From positions 1-61,880 of the forward strand of contig NZ_BMUA01000037.1 of NCBI RefSeq assembly GCF_014649955.1: 61,880 nucleotides of DNA. Reading direction: 5' to 3'. The stretch comes from Streptomyces violascens. Lineage in GTDB: Bacteria > Actinomycetota > Actinomycetes > Streptomycetales > Streptomycetaceae. The notes under the pieces were generated by a model. It did not search any database, was not told the origin of the DNA, and was given only the letters and a program-made list of their open reading frames with translations. Positions 1 through 7,469 of this stretch are shown here, one piece after another (the first letter of the stretch is position 1; each line of letters opens with the position of its first letter). The position numbers and the translations under genes were made by a program.

Positions 1-53
1 ACTGGCACTTGGAGCGCGGCCTGCGCTCCTTGCGGTACGTAGAGAAGAACTGA
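1..53 (+). CDS. recO: DNA repair protein RecO, C-terminal end only
   Basis: Only the last 17 codons are in the window. They read WHLERGLRSLRYVEKN and end at a TGA. This resembles the C-terminus of actinobacterial RecO (recombination mediator), as I remember it, and recO directly precedes uppS in streptomycetes. The gene starts upstream of the window. The identification rests on the short tail and on gene order, so it is moderately secure. The stop lies 31 bp before the uppS start, so the two genes are probably cotranscribed. Confidence 0.6.
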   Translation, partial: WHLERGLRSLRYVEKN

Positions 54-84
54 GCATCCAGAGCATCTAGGGAGAGAGCTCCAC

Positions 85-933
85 ATGGCAGTACGCGGAA
101 TCCTGGGCGGGCGGTCGCGGCGCGATTACAAGACCCCCGAGCCGCACCCCTCGGGCGCGGTGCCGCCGAAGATCCCGGCCGAGCTGGTGCCCAACCACGT
201 CGCCTGCGTCATGGACGGCAACGGCCGCTGGGCCAAGGAGCGTGGCCTGCCCCGCACCGAGGGCCACAAGGTCGGCGAGGGCGTCGTCCTGGACGTACTC
301 AAGGGCTGCCTGGAGATGGGTGTCAAGAACCTCTCCCTGTACGCCTTCTCGACCGAGAACTGGAAGCGCTCGCCCGAAGAGGTCCGCTTCCTGATGAACT
401 TCAACCGCGACGTCATCCGGCGCCGCCGCGACGAGATGAACGAGCTCGGCATCCGCATCCGCTGGGTCGGCCGCATGCCCAAGATGTGGAAGTCCGTCGT
501 CCAGGAGCTCCAGGTCGCCCAGGAGCAGACCGTCGACAACGACGCCATGACGCTGTACTTCTGCGTCAACTACGGCGGCCGGGCCGAGGTCGCCGACGCC
601 GCGCAGGCCATCGCACGCGACGTCGCCGCCGGCAAGCTCGACCCGTCGAAGGTCAACGAGAAGACCTTCGCCAAGTACCTGTACTACCCCGACATGCCGG
701 ACGTCGACCTGTTCCTGCGCCCCAGCGGCGAGCAGCGCACCTCCAACTACCTGATCTGGCAGTCCAGTTACGCCGAGATGGTCTTCCAGGACGTGCTCTG
801 GCCCGACTTCGACCGGCGCGACCTGTGGCGGGCCTGCCTGGAATTCGCCTCCCGCGACCGCCGCTTCGGCGGAGCCATCCCCAACGAGGCGCTGGCCGCG
901 CTCGACAAGAGCGGCGACCTGCCCCGGCAGTGA
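85..933 (+). CDS. uppS: isoprenyl transferase (undecaprenyl/decaprenyl diphosphate synthase)
   Basis: This cis-prenyltransferase condenses isopentenyl diphosphate onto a shorter allylic diphosphate to make the polyprenyl carrier lipid for peptidoglycan and wall glycans. The 282-residue product has the family motifs in order: CVMDGNGRWAKERGLPRTEGH with the catalytic Asp near residue 44, FSTENWKRSPEEV, and near the C-terminus DLFLRPSGEQRTSNYL followed by W-Q-S-x-YAE. The N-terminus has about 35 extra basic residues, as is common in actinobacteria. The ATG at 85 follows a GGGAGAGAG ribosome-binding stretch. The stop codon overlaps the GTG of the next gene (GTGA), which implies coupling. Confidence 0.96.
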   Translation: MAVRGILGGRSRRDYKTPEPHPSGAVPPKIPAELVPNHVACVMDGNGRWAKERGLPRTEGHKVGEGVVLDVLKGCLEMGVKNLSLYAFSTENWKRSPEEVRFLMNFNRDVIRRRRDEMNELGIRIRWVGRMPKMWKSVVQELQVAQEQTVDNDAMTLYFCVNYGGRAEVADAAQAIARDVAAGKLDPSKVNEKTFAKYLYYPDMPDVDLFLRPSGEQRTSNYLIWQSSYAEMVFQDVLWPDFDRRDLWRACLEFASRDRRFGGAIPNEALAALDKSGDLPRQ

Positions 934-1733
934 ACCGTACGGAACGGCTGTACGCCCTGGTCGAGGAGCTCCGCGCGATCGCGCCCCGGCCGCGCACGGT
1001 GGGCTGGCTCGCGGCGCGCTTCGAGGTCTCGCCCCGCACCGTGCAGCGCGACCTCCAGGCGCTGATGGCGTCGGGAACGCCGGTGCGCTGCGAGGCGGGG
1101 CGGCGCGGGGGCTGGTTCGTCGACCCCGCGATGACGCTGCCGCCGGTCAACCTCACCAGCGAGGAGGCCCTCGCGGTGGCCGCGGCGCTGGCCGGGGCGG
1201 AGTCCTCGACGCCGTTCTCCTCGGGCGCGCCGGGCGCCATGCGCAAGCTGGCGGCGGCGCTGTCCGCGGATGCGGCGTCCTCGGTACGTGATCTGGCCTC
1301 GCGCATCCATCTGCTGCCGGGGAGGACCTCTGCGGGGGTGCTGCGGATCGTCGAACTCGGCGTTCTGGAGCGGAAGTCGCTGCGGATTCGCTACGCGGAT
1401 GCGGCGGGACGCGAGTCGTCCCGGCTCGTCGAGCCGGGTGGGCTGCTGTGTGCGGAGGGGGGCTGGTACCTGGTGGGCTGGTGCCGGCTTCGGGAGGCCG
1501 GGCGGGGGTTTCGGCTCGACCGGATCCGGGCGGCCGAGCTGACGGACGAGGGGTGTGTGCCCCGGCCGTTGTCCCTGCTGGACGGGGTGCTGGCGGGGCG
1601 GGTGGGAAGCCCGGTGTCGCTGAGCTCCCTGGCGGGCGAGGGTTTCCCCACCCCGCCCCTTCCCGCTGCAACACCCTGCGGCTCCGCCGCGCGGCCTCCG
1701 GGGGTGAAGAACCCTGGGGCTCCGCCCTGCTAG
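930..1733 (+). CDS. HTH/WYL-domain transcriptional regulator (YafY-like)
   Basis: The 267-residue product has an N-terminal winged helix (RTVGWLAARFEVSPRTVQRDL, about residues 22-42) and a central WYL domain with the diagnostic GGWYLVGWCRLR stretch. It probably senses a ligand or nucleic acid and represses or activates a local promoter. The chosen GTG at 930 overlaps the uppS stop by translational coupling. There is no separate ribosome-binding site, and longer in-frame starts lie inside uppS. The last 30 or so residues (after LAGEG) are Pro/Ala-rich and read through DNA typical of Streptomyces intergenic repeats. The original stop may have been lost and a non-homologous tail added. Confidence 0.85.
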   Translation: MNRTERLYALVEELRAIAPRPRTVGWLAARFEVSPRTVQRDLQALMASGTPVRCEAGRRGGWFVDPAMTLPPVNLTSEEALAVAAALAGAESSTPFSSGAPGAMRKLAAALSADAASSVRDLASRIHLLPGRTSAGVLRIVELGVLERKSLRIRYADAAGRESSRLVEPGGLLCAEGGWYLVGWCRLREAGRGFRLDRIRAAELTDEGCVPRPLSLLDGVLAGRVGSPVSLSSLAGEGFPTPPLPAATPCGSAARPPGVKNPGAPPC

Positions 1734-1809
1734 GGGCGCGGGGAACTGCGCGACCGGCCACGCACGGTCCGCGGCCGAAAACGGGTTTCAGGGGCGCGGG
1801 GAACTGCGC
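1732..1809. repeat. two direct copies of a 20-bp GC-rich intergenic element
   Basis: The 20-mer AGGGGCGCGGGGAACTGCGC occurs at 1732-1751 and again at 1790-1809. Between the copies lies a stretch rich in CGCGGCC and ACGGGTTT. I recognise this style of sequence from intergenic spacers of many Streptomyces genomes. Function is unknown. It lies between convergent genes (WYL regulator and zur), so it may take part in transcription termination. Confidence 0.75.
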
Positions 1810-1850
1810 TGACCGGTACCCGTGGCTCGGAACGGCCGACGCCCCCGGGG

Positions 1851-1869
1851 CTCGGGGCGGAGCCCCGAG
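1851..1869. terminator. hairpin between convergent WYL gene and zur
   Basis: CTCGGGGC and GCCCCGAG form a perfect 8-bp stem with a 3-nt loop, 25 bp beyond the zur stop. There is no T-run, as is usual for Streptomyces. It could serve either strand. Confidence 0.5.
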
Positions 1870-1893
1870 GGGGGGCGAAGGGGAGGTCCCCTG

Positions 1894-2328
1894 TCAGTTC
1901 CCCGGGTTGGCGCACGGCGCGCAGGTGCCGAAGATTTCTACGGTGTGGGCCACGTTCACATACCCGTGCGCCGCCGCGATCGACTCCGCCCACTTCTCGA
2001 CCGCCGGCCCCTCCACCTCCACCGCCTTCCCGCACACCCGGCACACCAGGTGATGGTGGTGGTCGCCCGAGGAGCAGCGCCGGTACACCGACTCCCCGTC
2101 GCTGGTGCGCAGCACATCCACCTCGCCCGCGTCCGCGAGGGACTGCAGCGTGCGGTAGACGGTGGTCAGGCCCACCGAGTCACCCCGGTGCTTGAGCATG
2201 TCGTGCAGTTCCTGCGCGCTGCGGAACTCGTCCACCTCGTCCAGCGCCGCCGCCACCGCGGCACGCTGCCGGGTCGACCGGCCTCGTACGGGGGCGGTAT
2301 TCGACCCGCCGAGTGGCGCTGTCGTCAC
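1894..2328 (-). CDS. zur: zinc uptake regulator Zur (Fur family)
   Basis: Zur is a Zn-responsive dimeric repressor that blocks zinc-uptake promoters when zinc is plentiful. The 144-residue product has the N-terminal winged helix (RQRAAVAAALDEVDEFRSAQ ... VGLTTVYRTLQSLADAGEV). Metal-site residues follow: a DHHHHLVCRVCG motif and a C-terminal CAPC that form the structural zinc site. The GTG start at 2328 is preceded by GGAGG. It is the last gene of the znuA-znuC-znuB-zur run on the same strand, which separates Zur from Fur or Nur paralogues. Two Zur-like boxes lie at the znuA promoter, so the operon is likely self-regulated. Confidence 0.93.
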   Translation of the reverse strand: MTTAPLGGSNTAPVRGRSTRQRAAVAAALDEVDEFRSAQELHDMLKHRGDSVGLTTVYRTLQSLADAGEVDVLRTSDGESVYRRCSSGDHHHHLVCRVCGKAVEVEGPAVEKWAESIAAAHGYVNVAHTVEIFGTCAPCANPGN

Positions 2329-2387
2329 AGGTGCCTCCAAGCCTTGACCCGTACAAACTCTCCTTGGGCCATTGTGCCAGCTCCCGC

Positions 2388-3293
2388 TCAGGCCGTGACC
2401 TCGCCGGCCTGAGGCTTTGCCGCGGCGGGCACGTCCAGCCCGCACTCGCCCTCGGCCGGCGCGGCCGCCCTGGCCCGGGCCCGCCGCTTGGCCAGTGGCG
2501 TCGCAAGACCCGTCAGGATGATGAAGATTGCGATCGTGAAGAGCACGATGACCGCTCCTGGCGGTACGTCCTCGTAGTACGTCACCACCGTTCCGCTCAG
2601 CGTCACCGTCACCCCGATCGCCACCGCGATCGCGAAGGTCAGGGCGAAGCTGCGGGAGAGCTGCTGCGCGGCCGCCACCGGCACCACCATCAGGGCCGAG
2701 ACGAGGAGGAGGCCGACCACGCGCATGGCCACCGTCACCGTTACCGCTGCCGTCACCGCTGTCAGGAGGTTCAGGGCGCGCACCGGCAGACCCGTCACAC
2801 GTGCGAACTCCTCGTCCTGGCTGACCGCGAAGAGCTGGCGGCGCAGGCCCACTGTCACGGCCAGGACGAACGCCGCCAGGAGGCCGATCGCCCAGACGTC
2901 GGACTGCGAGACCGTCGACAGGGAGCCGAAGAGGTAGGAGTTCAGGTTGGCCGTCGAGCCGCCCGGCGCGAGGTTGATGAAGAGCACGCCGCCCGCCATG
3001 CCGCCGTAGAACAGCATCGCAAGGGCGATGTCGCCGCGCGTCTTGCCGTACCAGCGGATCAGCTCCATCGTGACCGCGCCGAGGACGGAGACCAGGGTCG
3101 CCATCCACACCGGGGAGGTGGAGAGGAGGAAGCCGAGGCCCACGCCGGTCATCGCCACATGGCCGATGCCGTCGCCCATCAGCGCCTGGCGGCGCTGGAC
3201 CAGGTAGATCCCGACGGCGGGCGCGGTGATCCCGACGAGTACCGCGGCGATCAACGCCCGTTGCATGAACGGGGAGTTCAGGAGTTCCATCAT
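2388..3293 (-). CDS. znuB: zinc ABC transporter, membrane permease
   Basis: This is the integral membrane subunit of the high-affinity zinc importer (ABC-3 / ZnuB-TroC family). Its roughly 301 residues form eight or nine hydrophobic segments, with family features such as RRQALMGDGIGHVAMTGVGL near the N-terminus and ALMVVPVAAAQQLSRS in the later helices. The tail is basic and Ala-rich. The start at 3293 gives MMELLNSPF; the second Met at 3290 is equally possible. The gene begins 2 bp after the znuC stop, so it is translated from the same mRNA. Confidence 0.93.
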   Translation of the reverse strand: MMELLNSPFMQRALIAAVLVGITAPAVGIYLVQRRQALMGDGIGHVAMTGVGLGFLLSTSPVWMATLVSVLGAVTMELIRWYGKTRGDIALAMLFYGGMAGGVLFINLAPGGSTANLNSYLFGSLSTVSQSDVWAIGLLAAFVLAVTVGLRRQLFAVSQDEEFARVTGLPVRALNLLTAVTAAVTVTVAMRVVGLLLVSALMVVPVAAAQQLSRSFALTFAIAVAIGVTVTLSGTVVTYYEDVPPGAVIVLFTIAIFIILTGLATPLAKRRARARAAAPAEGECGLDVPAAAKPQAGEVTA

Positions 3294-3295
3294 GG

Positions 3296-4054
3296 TCAGC
3301 TCAGCAGTCCCGTGCGTACCGGCTCGGCGGCCGTGTGCGGATGTACGTGGTCGTGGCCGGGCAGCGCGTGCTGGCCGACGGCCCTCGGCGGCGGGCCGTC
3401 GTGCACGACGCACCCGTCGCGCAGCACCACCGCCCGGTCGATCAGCGGCTCGAGGGGCCCGAGTTCGTGCAGGACGAGGAGGACCGAGGCGCCCGCGGAG
3501 ACCTGTTCGCGCAGGGTCGCCGCCAGGATCTCCTGGCTCTCGATGTCGACGCCCGCCATCGGCTCGTCCATGATCAGGAGTTCCGGGTCGGCCGCCAGGG
3601 CCCGGGCTATGAGCACGCGCTGGTGCTGGCCGCCGGAGAGCGCGTCCACGGAGTCCTTCGCCCGGTCGGCGAGGCCCACCGCCTCGATCGCCCGGTCGAC
3701 GGCCTCGCGGTCGGCCCTGCGCAGGATCCCGAAGCGGGTGCGCGACAGGCGGCCCGAGGAGACGACCTCGCGGATCGTGGCGGGCACCCCGCCCGCGGCG
3801 GTCGTGCGCTGCGGTACGTAGCCGACCCGCCCCCAGTCGCGAAAGCGCCGGCGCGGGGTGCCGAAGATCTCGACCGAGCCGCCGCTGAGCGGCACCTGCC
3901 CGATGATCGTCCGGATCGCGGTGGACTTGCCCGAGCCGTTCGCGCCGAGCAGCGCGACGACCTCGCCGCGGTGCACGGCCAGGTCGACGCCGCGCAGCAC
4001 GGGGCGCGAGCCGAGCTCGGCCGTCACCTTGGTGAGCGATATGACGGGCTCCAT
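3296..4054 (-). CDS. znuC: zinc ABC transporter, ATP-binding protein
   Basis: This is the cytoplasmic ATPase of the zinc importer. The 252-residue product has Walker A GANGSGKST at residues 37-45, the signature LSGGQHQR, and Walker B ELLIMDEP followed by a switch-region His (LVLHELG). I chose the ATG at 4054 because GGAGG lies directly upstream; an in-frame ATG at 4090 would add 12 residues without a ribosome-binding site. The znuA stop lies 32 bp upstream and znuB begins 2 bp downstream. Confidence 0.94.
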   Translation of the reverse strand: MEPVISLTKVTAELGSRPVLRGVDLAVHRGEVVALLGANGSGKSTAIRTIIGQVPLSGGSVEIFGTPRRRFRDWGRVGYVPQRTTAAGGVPATIREVVSSGRLSRTRFGILRRADREAVDRAIEAVGLADRAKDSVDALSGGQHQRVLIARALAADPELLIMDEPMAGVDIESQEILAATLREQVSAGASVLLVLHELGPLEPLIDRAVVLRDGCVVHDGPPPRAVGQHALPGHDHVHPHTAAEPVRTGLLS

Positions 4055-4086
4055 GGCAGGTGCCTCCAAAGCGGATGGACGGATGG

Positions 4087-5076
4087 TCACTTGGTGCCGA
4101 GCGCCGTCGTCAGGGCGGTCAGGTTGGACCGCATCACCGAGAAGTAGTCGGTGCCCTTCGACTTGTCGGTGATGCCCTCGAGGGGGTCGAGTACATCAGT
4201 CTTGAGCGAGGCGTCCGACGCCAGGGTCTTGGCGGTCTTGTCGCTGACCAGCGTCTCGTAGAAGACGGTCGTGACTCCGTCGGCCTTCGCCATCTTCTGG
4301 AGGTCCTTGATCCGGGCCGGGCTCGGCTCGGAGTCGGGGTCGAGGCCGTTGATGGCCTCCTCGGTCAGCCCGTAGCGCTCGGCGAGGTAGCCGAAGGCGG
4401 CGTGGGTGGTGATGAAGACCTTCGCCCGGGTGTTCTTGAGGGCGGCCGCGTACTCCTTGTCGAGGCCGCCGAGCTTCGTCACCAGGGTGTCGGTGTTCTT
4501 CGTGTAGTCCGCCGCGTGGGCCGGGTCGGCCTTGGCCAGGGCCGCGCCGACGCCCTTGGCGACCTCGGCGTACTTCACCGGGTCCAGCCAGATGTGCGGG
4601 TCGTCGCCGCTCTCGGAGTGGCTGTGGCCGTGGTCGGCGTGGTCGTCCTCGCCGGCCGCGGGGTCGTGCGCGGCGGCGTGCCCGCCCACCTCGTTGCCGT
4701 GCTTCTCCATCGAGGTGAGCGTCGAGGCGTCGACCTTGGTCTTGAGGTCGGCCTGCTTGACGGCCGCGTCCACGGCGGGCTGCAGGCCCTTGAGGTAGAC
4801 GACCGCGTCGGCGTCGTTGAGCTTCGCGGTCTGCTTGGCGCTGATCTCCAGGTCGTGCGGCTCCACGCCCGGCTTCGTCAGGCTGGTGACGGAGACGTGG
4901 TCGCCGCCTATCTGCTCGGTCAGGAACTGCAGCGGGTAGAACGACGCCACCACGTCGAGCCGGCCGCCCTTCCGGTCCGCCGCGGCCGAGCCCGATCCAC
5001 AGGCGGTGAGGGCCGTGAGACCGAGGAGGGCGGCGCAGGACAGGGCGGCCGTGGGTATGAGGCGTCGTACGTTCAT
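4087..5076 (-). CDS. znuA: zinc ABC transporter, substrate-binding lipoprotein
   Basis: This extracellular Zn-binding lipoprotein (cluster A-I / ZnuA family) delivers zinc to ZnuBC. The N-terminus is a lipoprotein signal with the lipobox LTAC near residue 26. The mature protein has SFYPLQFLTEQIGGD, EPHDLEISAKQ with a metal-ligand His, a long His/Asp-rich loop (HAAAHDPAAGEDDHADHGHS) typical of zinc rather than manganese binders, then DPHIWLDP and ITTHAAFGYLAERYG. The ATG at 5076 (MNVRRL) is preferred because a -10-like GAAAAT ends 7 nt upstream, suggesting a leaderless mRNA. Alternatives are 5085 and 5094. It is first in the zinc operon. Confidence 0.93.
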   Translation of the reverse strand: MNVRRLIPTAALSCAALLGLTALTACGSGSAAADRKGGRLDVVASFYPLQFLTEQIGGDHVSVTSLTKPGVEPHDLEISAKQTAKLNDADAVVYLKGLQPAVDAAVKQADLKTKVDASTLTSMEKHGNEVGGHAAAHDPAAGEDDHADHGHSHSESGDDPHIWLDPVKYAEVAKGVGAALAKADPAHAADYTKNTDTLVTKLGGLDKEYAAALKNTRAKVFITTHAAFGYLAERYGLTEEAINGLDPDSEPSPARIKDLQKMAKADGVTTVFYETLVSDKTAKTLASDASLKTDVLDPLEGITDKSKGTDYFSVMRSNLTALTTALGTK

Positions 5077-5113
5077 GACATCCATTTTCAACAAAAATGG
5101 AAACGGTTGTCAA
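5076..5113 (-). promoter_or_regulatory. znuA promoter with two Zur-like boxes
   Basis: Reading the minus strand, TTGACA (5113-5108) and GAAAAT (5089-5084) are separated by 18 bp, and GAAAAT ends 7 nt before the ATG. Two 15-bp sequences resemble the actinobacterial Zur box TGAAAATGATTTTCA (recalled consensus). TGACAACCGTTTCCA (5112-5098) covers the -35, and TGAAAATGGATGTCA (5090-5076) covers the -10 and the start. Their centres are 22 bp apart, about two helical turns, as expected for side-by-side dimers blocking the polymerase. Confidence 0.7.
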
Positions 5114-5172
5114 TAATCGGGTCCGACGGCTCTTGGCGAGGGGTCGTGCACGGGCCCCGCGCGGCAACCGAT

Positions 5173-5203
5173 TTGATAGAGGGGGTGCGGCCGCCGCTAA
5201 TCT
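5173..5203 (+). promoter_or_regulatory. possible glyS promoter
   Basis: TTGATA (5173-5178) and TAATCT (5198-5203) are spaced by 19 bp and lie 52 bp before the glyS GTG. Both hexamers are close to the vegetative consensus. Confidence 0.5.
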
Positions 5204-5254
5204 GGGGCATTCGCTGTTCCCCCGTTCGTCGTCGTCGTTAATGAAGAGAGCACC

Positions 5255-6637
5255 GTGGCCGCCGACAAGATCGACACCATCGTCAACCTGAGCAAGCGCC
5301 GTGGCTTCGTCTACCCGTGCAGCGAGATCTACGGTGGTCAGCGTGCCGCCTGGGACTACGGGCCGCTGGGTGTCGAGCTGAAGGAGAACCTGAAGCGCCA
5401 GTGGTGGCGCTACATGGTCACCTCGCGCGAGGACGTCGTCGGCATCGACTCGTCGGTGATCCTGGCCTCCGAGGTCTGGGAGGCCTCCGGTCACGTCGCG
5501 ACCTTCACCGACCCGCTCACCGAGTGCACCTCCTGCCACAAGCGCTTCCGCGCGGACCACCTGGAAGAGGCGTACGAGGAGAAGCACGGCAAGGCCCCCG
5601 AGAACGGCCTCGCCGACCTCAACTGCCCCAACTGCGGCAACAAGGGCACCTTCACCGAGCCCAAGAGCTTCTCGGGCCTGCTCTCCACCCACCTCGGCCC
5701 GACCCAGGACACCGGCTCGGTCGCCTACCTGCGCCCCGAGACCGCCCAGGGCATCTTCACCAACTTCGGCCAGGTGCAGCAGACTTCCCGCAAGAAGCCG
5801 CCGTTCGGCATCGCGCAGATGGGCAAGTCCTTCCGCAACGAGATCACGCCGGGCAACTTCATCTTCCGCACCCGCGAGTTCGAGCAGATGGAGATGGAGT
5901 TCTTCGTCAAGCCCGGCGAGGACGAGCAGTGGCAGGAATACTGGATGGAGCAGCGCTGGAACTGGTACACGGGCCTTGGCCTGCGTGAAGAGAACATGCG
6001 CTGGTACGAGCACCCCGCCGAGAAGCTCTCGCACTACTCCAAGCGCACCGCGGACATCGAGTACCGCTTCAGCTTCGGCGGCAGCGAGTGGGGCGAGCTC
6101 GAAGGTGTGGCCAACCGCACCGACTACGACCTCTCCGCGCACTCCAAGGCCTCCGGCCACGACCTCTCCTACTTCGACCAGGAGGCCGGCGAGCGCTGGA
6201 CGCCGTACGTCATCGAGCCCGCGGCCGGTGTCGGCCGCGCGATGCTGGCGTTCCTGCTCGACGCCTACAGCGAGGACGAGGCGCCCAACGCCAAGGGCGT
6301 CATGGAGAAGCGCGCCGTGATGCGCCTCGACCCGCGCCTGGCTCCGGTCAAGGTCGCCGTCCTGCCGCTGTCCCGCAACCCGCAGCTCTCGCCCAAGGCG
6401 AAGGGCCTCGCGGCGGACCTGCGGCAGAACTGGAACATCGAGTTCGACGACGCGGGCGCCATCGGCCGCCGTTACCGCCGCCAGGACGAGATCGGTACGC
6501 CGTTCTGTGTGACCGTCGACTTCGACACGCTCGACGACAACGCGGTCACCGTTCGCGAGCGGGACACCATGGCCCAGGAGCGGGTCTCCCTGGACCAGAT
6601 CCAGCAGTACCTCGGCAGCAGGCTGCTGGGCTGCTGA
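5255..6637 (+). CDS. glyS: glycyl-tRNA synthetase (dimeric, class II)
   Basis: This enzyme charges tRNA-Gly. The 460-residue product is the alpha2-type enzyme, with motif 1 region PLGVELKENLKRQWW near the N-terminus and a zinc-binding insertion (C-x2-C ... C-x2-C: TSCHKRF and NCPNCGNKG). Motif 2 is FRNEITPGNFIFRTREFEQMEMEFF, and motif 3 reads GVGRAMLAFLLDAY. A C-terminal anticodon-binding domain follows from about residue 360. The GTG at 5255 follows GAAGAGAG. It is divergent from znuA and has its own upstream promoter-like hexamers. Confidence 0.97.
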   Translation: MAADKIDTIVNLSKRRGFVYPCSEIYGGQRAAWDYGPLGVELKENLKRQWWRYMVTSREDVVGIDSSVILASEVWEASGHVATFTDPLTECTSCHKRFRADHLEEAYEEKHGKAPENGLADLNCPNCGNKGTFTEPKSFSGLLSTHLGPTQDTGSVAYLRPETAQGIFTNFGQVQQTSRKKPPFGIAQMGKSFRNEITPGNFIFRTREFEQMEMEFFVKPGEDEQWQEYWMEQRWNWYTGLGLREENMRWYEHPAEKLSHYSKRTADIEYRFSFGGSEWGELEGVANRTDYDLSAHSKASGHDLSYFDQEAGERWTPYVIEPAAGVGRAMLAFLLDAYSEDEAPNAKGVMEKRAVMRLDPRLAPVKVAVLPLSRNPQLSPKAKGLAADLRQNWNIEFDDAGAIGRRYRRQDEIGTPFCVTVDFDTLDDNAVTVRERDTMAQERVSLDQIQQYLGSRLLGC

Positions 6638-6697
6638 GCGGGGATCACCTCCGGGGGCTCTGCCCCCAGAGGCCCCGTCTTTCGGCTGCGGGCCGTC

Positions 6698-6769
6698 CGT
6701 GGCTGGTCGCTCCCCCAAGTTCTCGGCTTCGCTCGAACAGGGGGGACCCCCATCGCGGCGGAGCCGCAC
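6698..6769. repeat. 72-bp dispersed repeat, copy 1
   Basis: The sequence from CGTGGCTGGTCGCTCCCCCA to AGCCGCAC is repeated at 38961-39032 with one mismatch over 72 bp. It contains an imperfect hairpin (CCCCC/GGGGG, then GTTC/GAAC around a central CG-GCTT-CG loop). Both copies lie between convergent genes. I recognise this element from other Streptomyces intergenic regions; it may act as a bidirectional terminator. Confidence 0.85.
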
Positions 6770-6804
6770 AATGACACAGCCCCGCACCCCTATAGGGCAC
6801 GGAG

Positions 6805-6839
6805 AAGCCCCGGGTTCCTTTGGCAGGAGCCCGGGGCTT
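6805..6839. terminator. strong hairpin terminator between convergent genes
   Basis: AAGCCCCGGGTTCC (6805-6818) pairs with GGAGCCCGGGGCTT (6826-6839) over 14 bp with a single G-U wobble and a 7-nt loop. It lies between the glyS stop and the stop of the minus-strand membrane gene, so it can end transcripts from both sides. Confidence 0.8.
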
Positions 6840-6860
6840 CACCCTTGCCCAGTGCGGGAG

Positions 6861-7292
6861 TCATGGCTTGCGCAGTGCCACCACCCCGCACGCCACCGCC
6901 ATCGGCAGCTCCGCTGCCAGCGCCAGGGTCAGGGCCGTGGGCAGGTCACTCGCGGCCGCTGTCGTCACGTCGAACCACGCGTCCATCACGAGCAGCGCCG
7001 CCGTCGCCGCGGCGAGCTGTGAGGCTCGGGGATCCTCGCGCTTCATCAGGACTCCCGTGCCGGTCAGGCCCGCCGCGAGCAGGGCGTCCAGGCCGATCCA
7101 CGCCGTCGACCAGTTGGAGACCTCCGTGGTCTGCGGCAGCGTCTTGGCGAGCACCACCATCCACGGCACCAGCGCCATCCCGGCCCCGGTCAGGACGGTT
7201 GCCAGACGCGGCCGGCGGCGCAGGGCTCCCGAAGTGCCCACGACGGTACGGGGCTTACGGCTCGTACGGATCTGAGGGGCGACGAGAGTCAT
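6861..7292 (-). CDS. small membrane protein of unknown function
   Basis: The 143-residue product has a basic N-terminus (RTSRKPRT, then RRRPRL) and four probable transmembrane segments (ATVLTGAGMALVPWMVVLA, a segment at WIGLDALLAAGLTGTGVLM, AATAALLVMDAWFDV, ALTLALAAELPMAVACGVVAL). The loop KREDPRASQ between segments 2 and 3 is a recognisable feature of streptomycete homologues as I recall them. No catalytic motif is visible. The ATG at 7292 is preceded by GGAG, 9 nt upstream. It is divergent from the kinase operon at 7470. Confidence 0.75.
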   Translation of the reverse strand: MTLVAPQIRTSRKPRTVVGTSGALRRRPRLATVLTGAGMALVPWMVVLAKTLPQTTEVSNWSTAWIGLDALLAAGLTGTGVLMKREDPRASQLAAATAALLVMDAWFDVTTAAASDLPTALTLALAAELPMAVACGVVALRKP

Positions 7293-7469
7293 GGCGGCGG
7301 GCTCCTTCCGGCCCGGCGGTCCCTCCGCCCGAGCACAGCAACAACACTCGCGCTCCGGGCGGCTCCGGTCAGTAGCGTGACTGTCCGAACCGGGGGTGGT
7401 GCTGGCTATACCCCCGACCGGGCAGCAGCGTGATGGCAGGCCCGTGACCAGCCCAACTACGCTGTGTCC

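Noticed and set aside
5204..5254. T-box or other riboswitch upstream of glyS
   Set aside because: The leader is only about 50 nt and holds no T-box sequence or specifier stem.
4196..6787. An 863-codon minus-strand open frame
   Set aside because: It runs opposite glyS and in another frame of znuA, both unambiguous genes.
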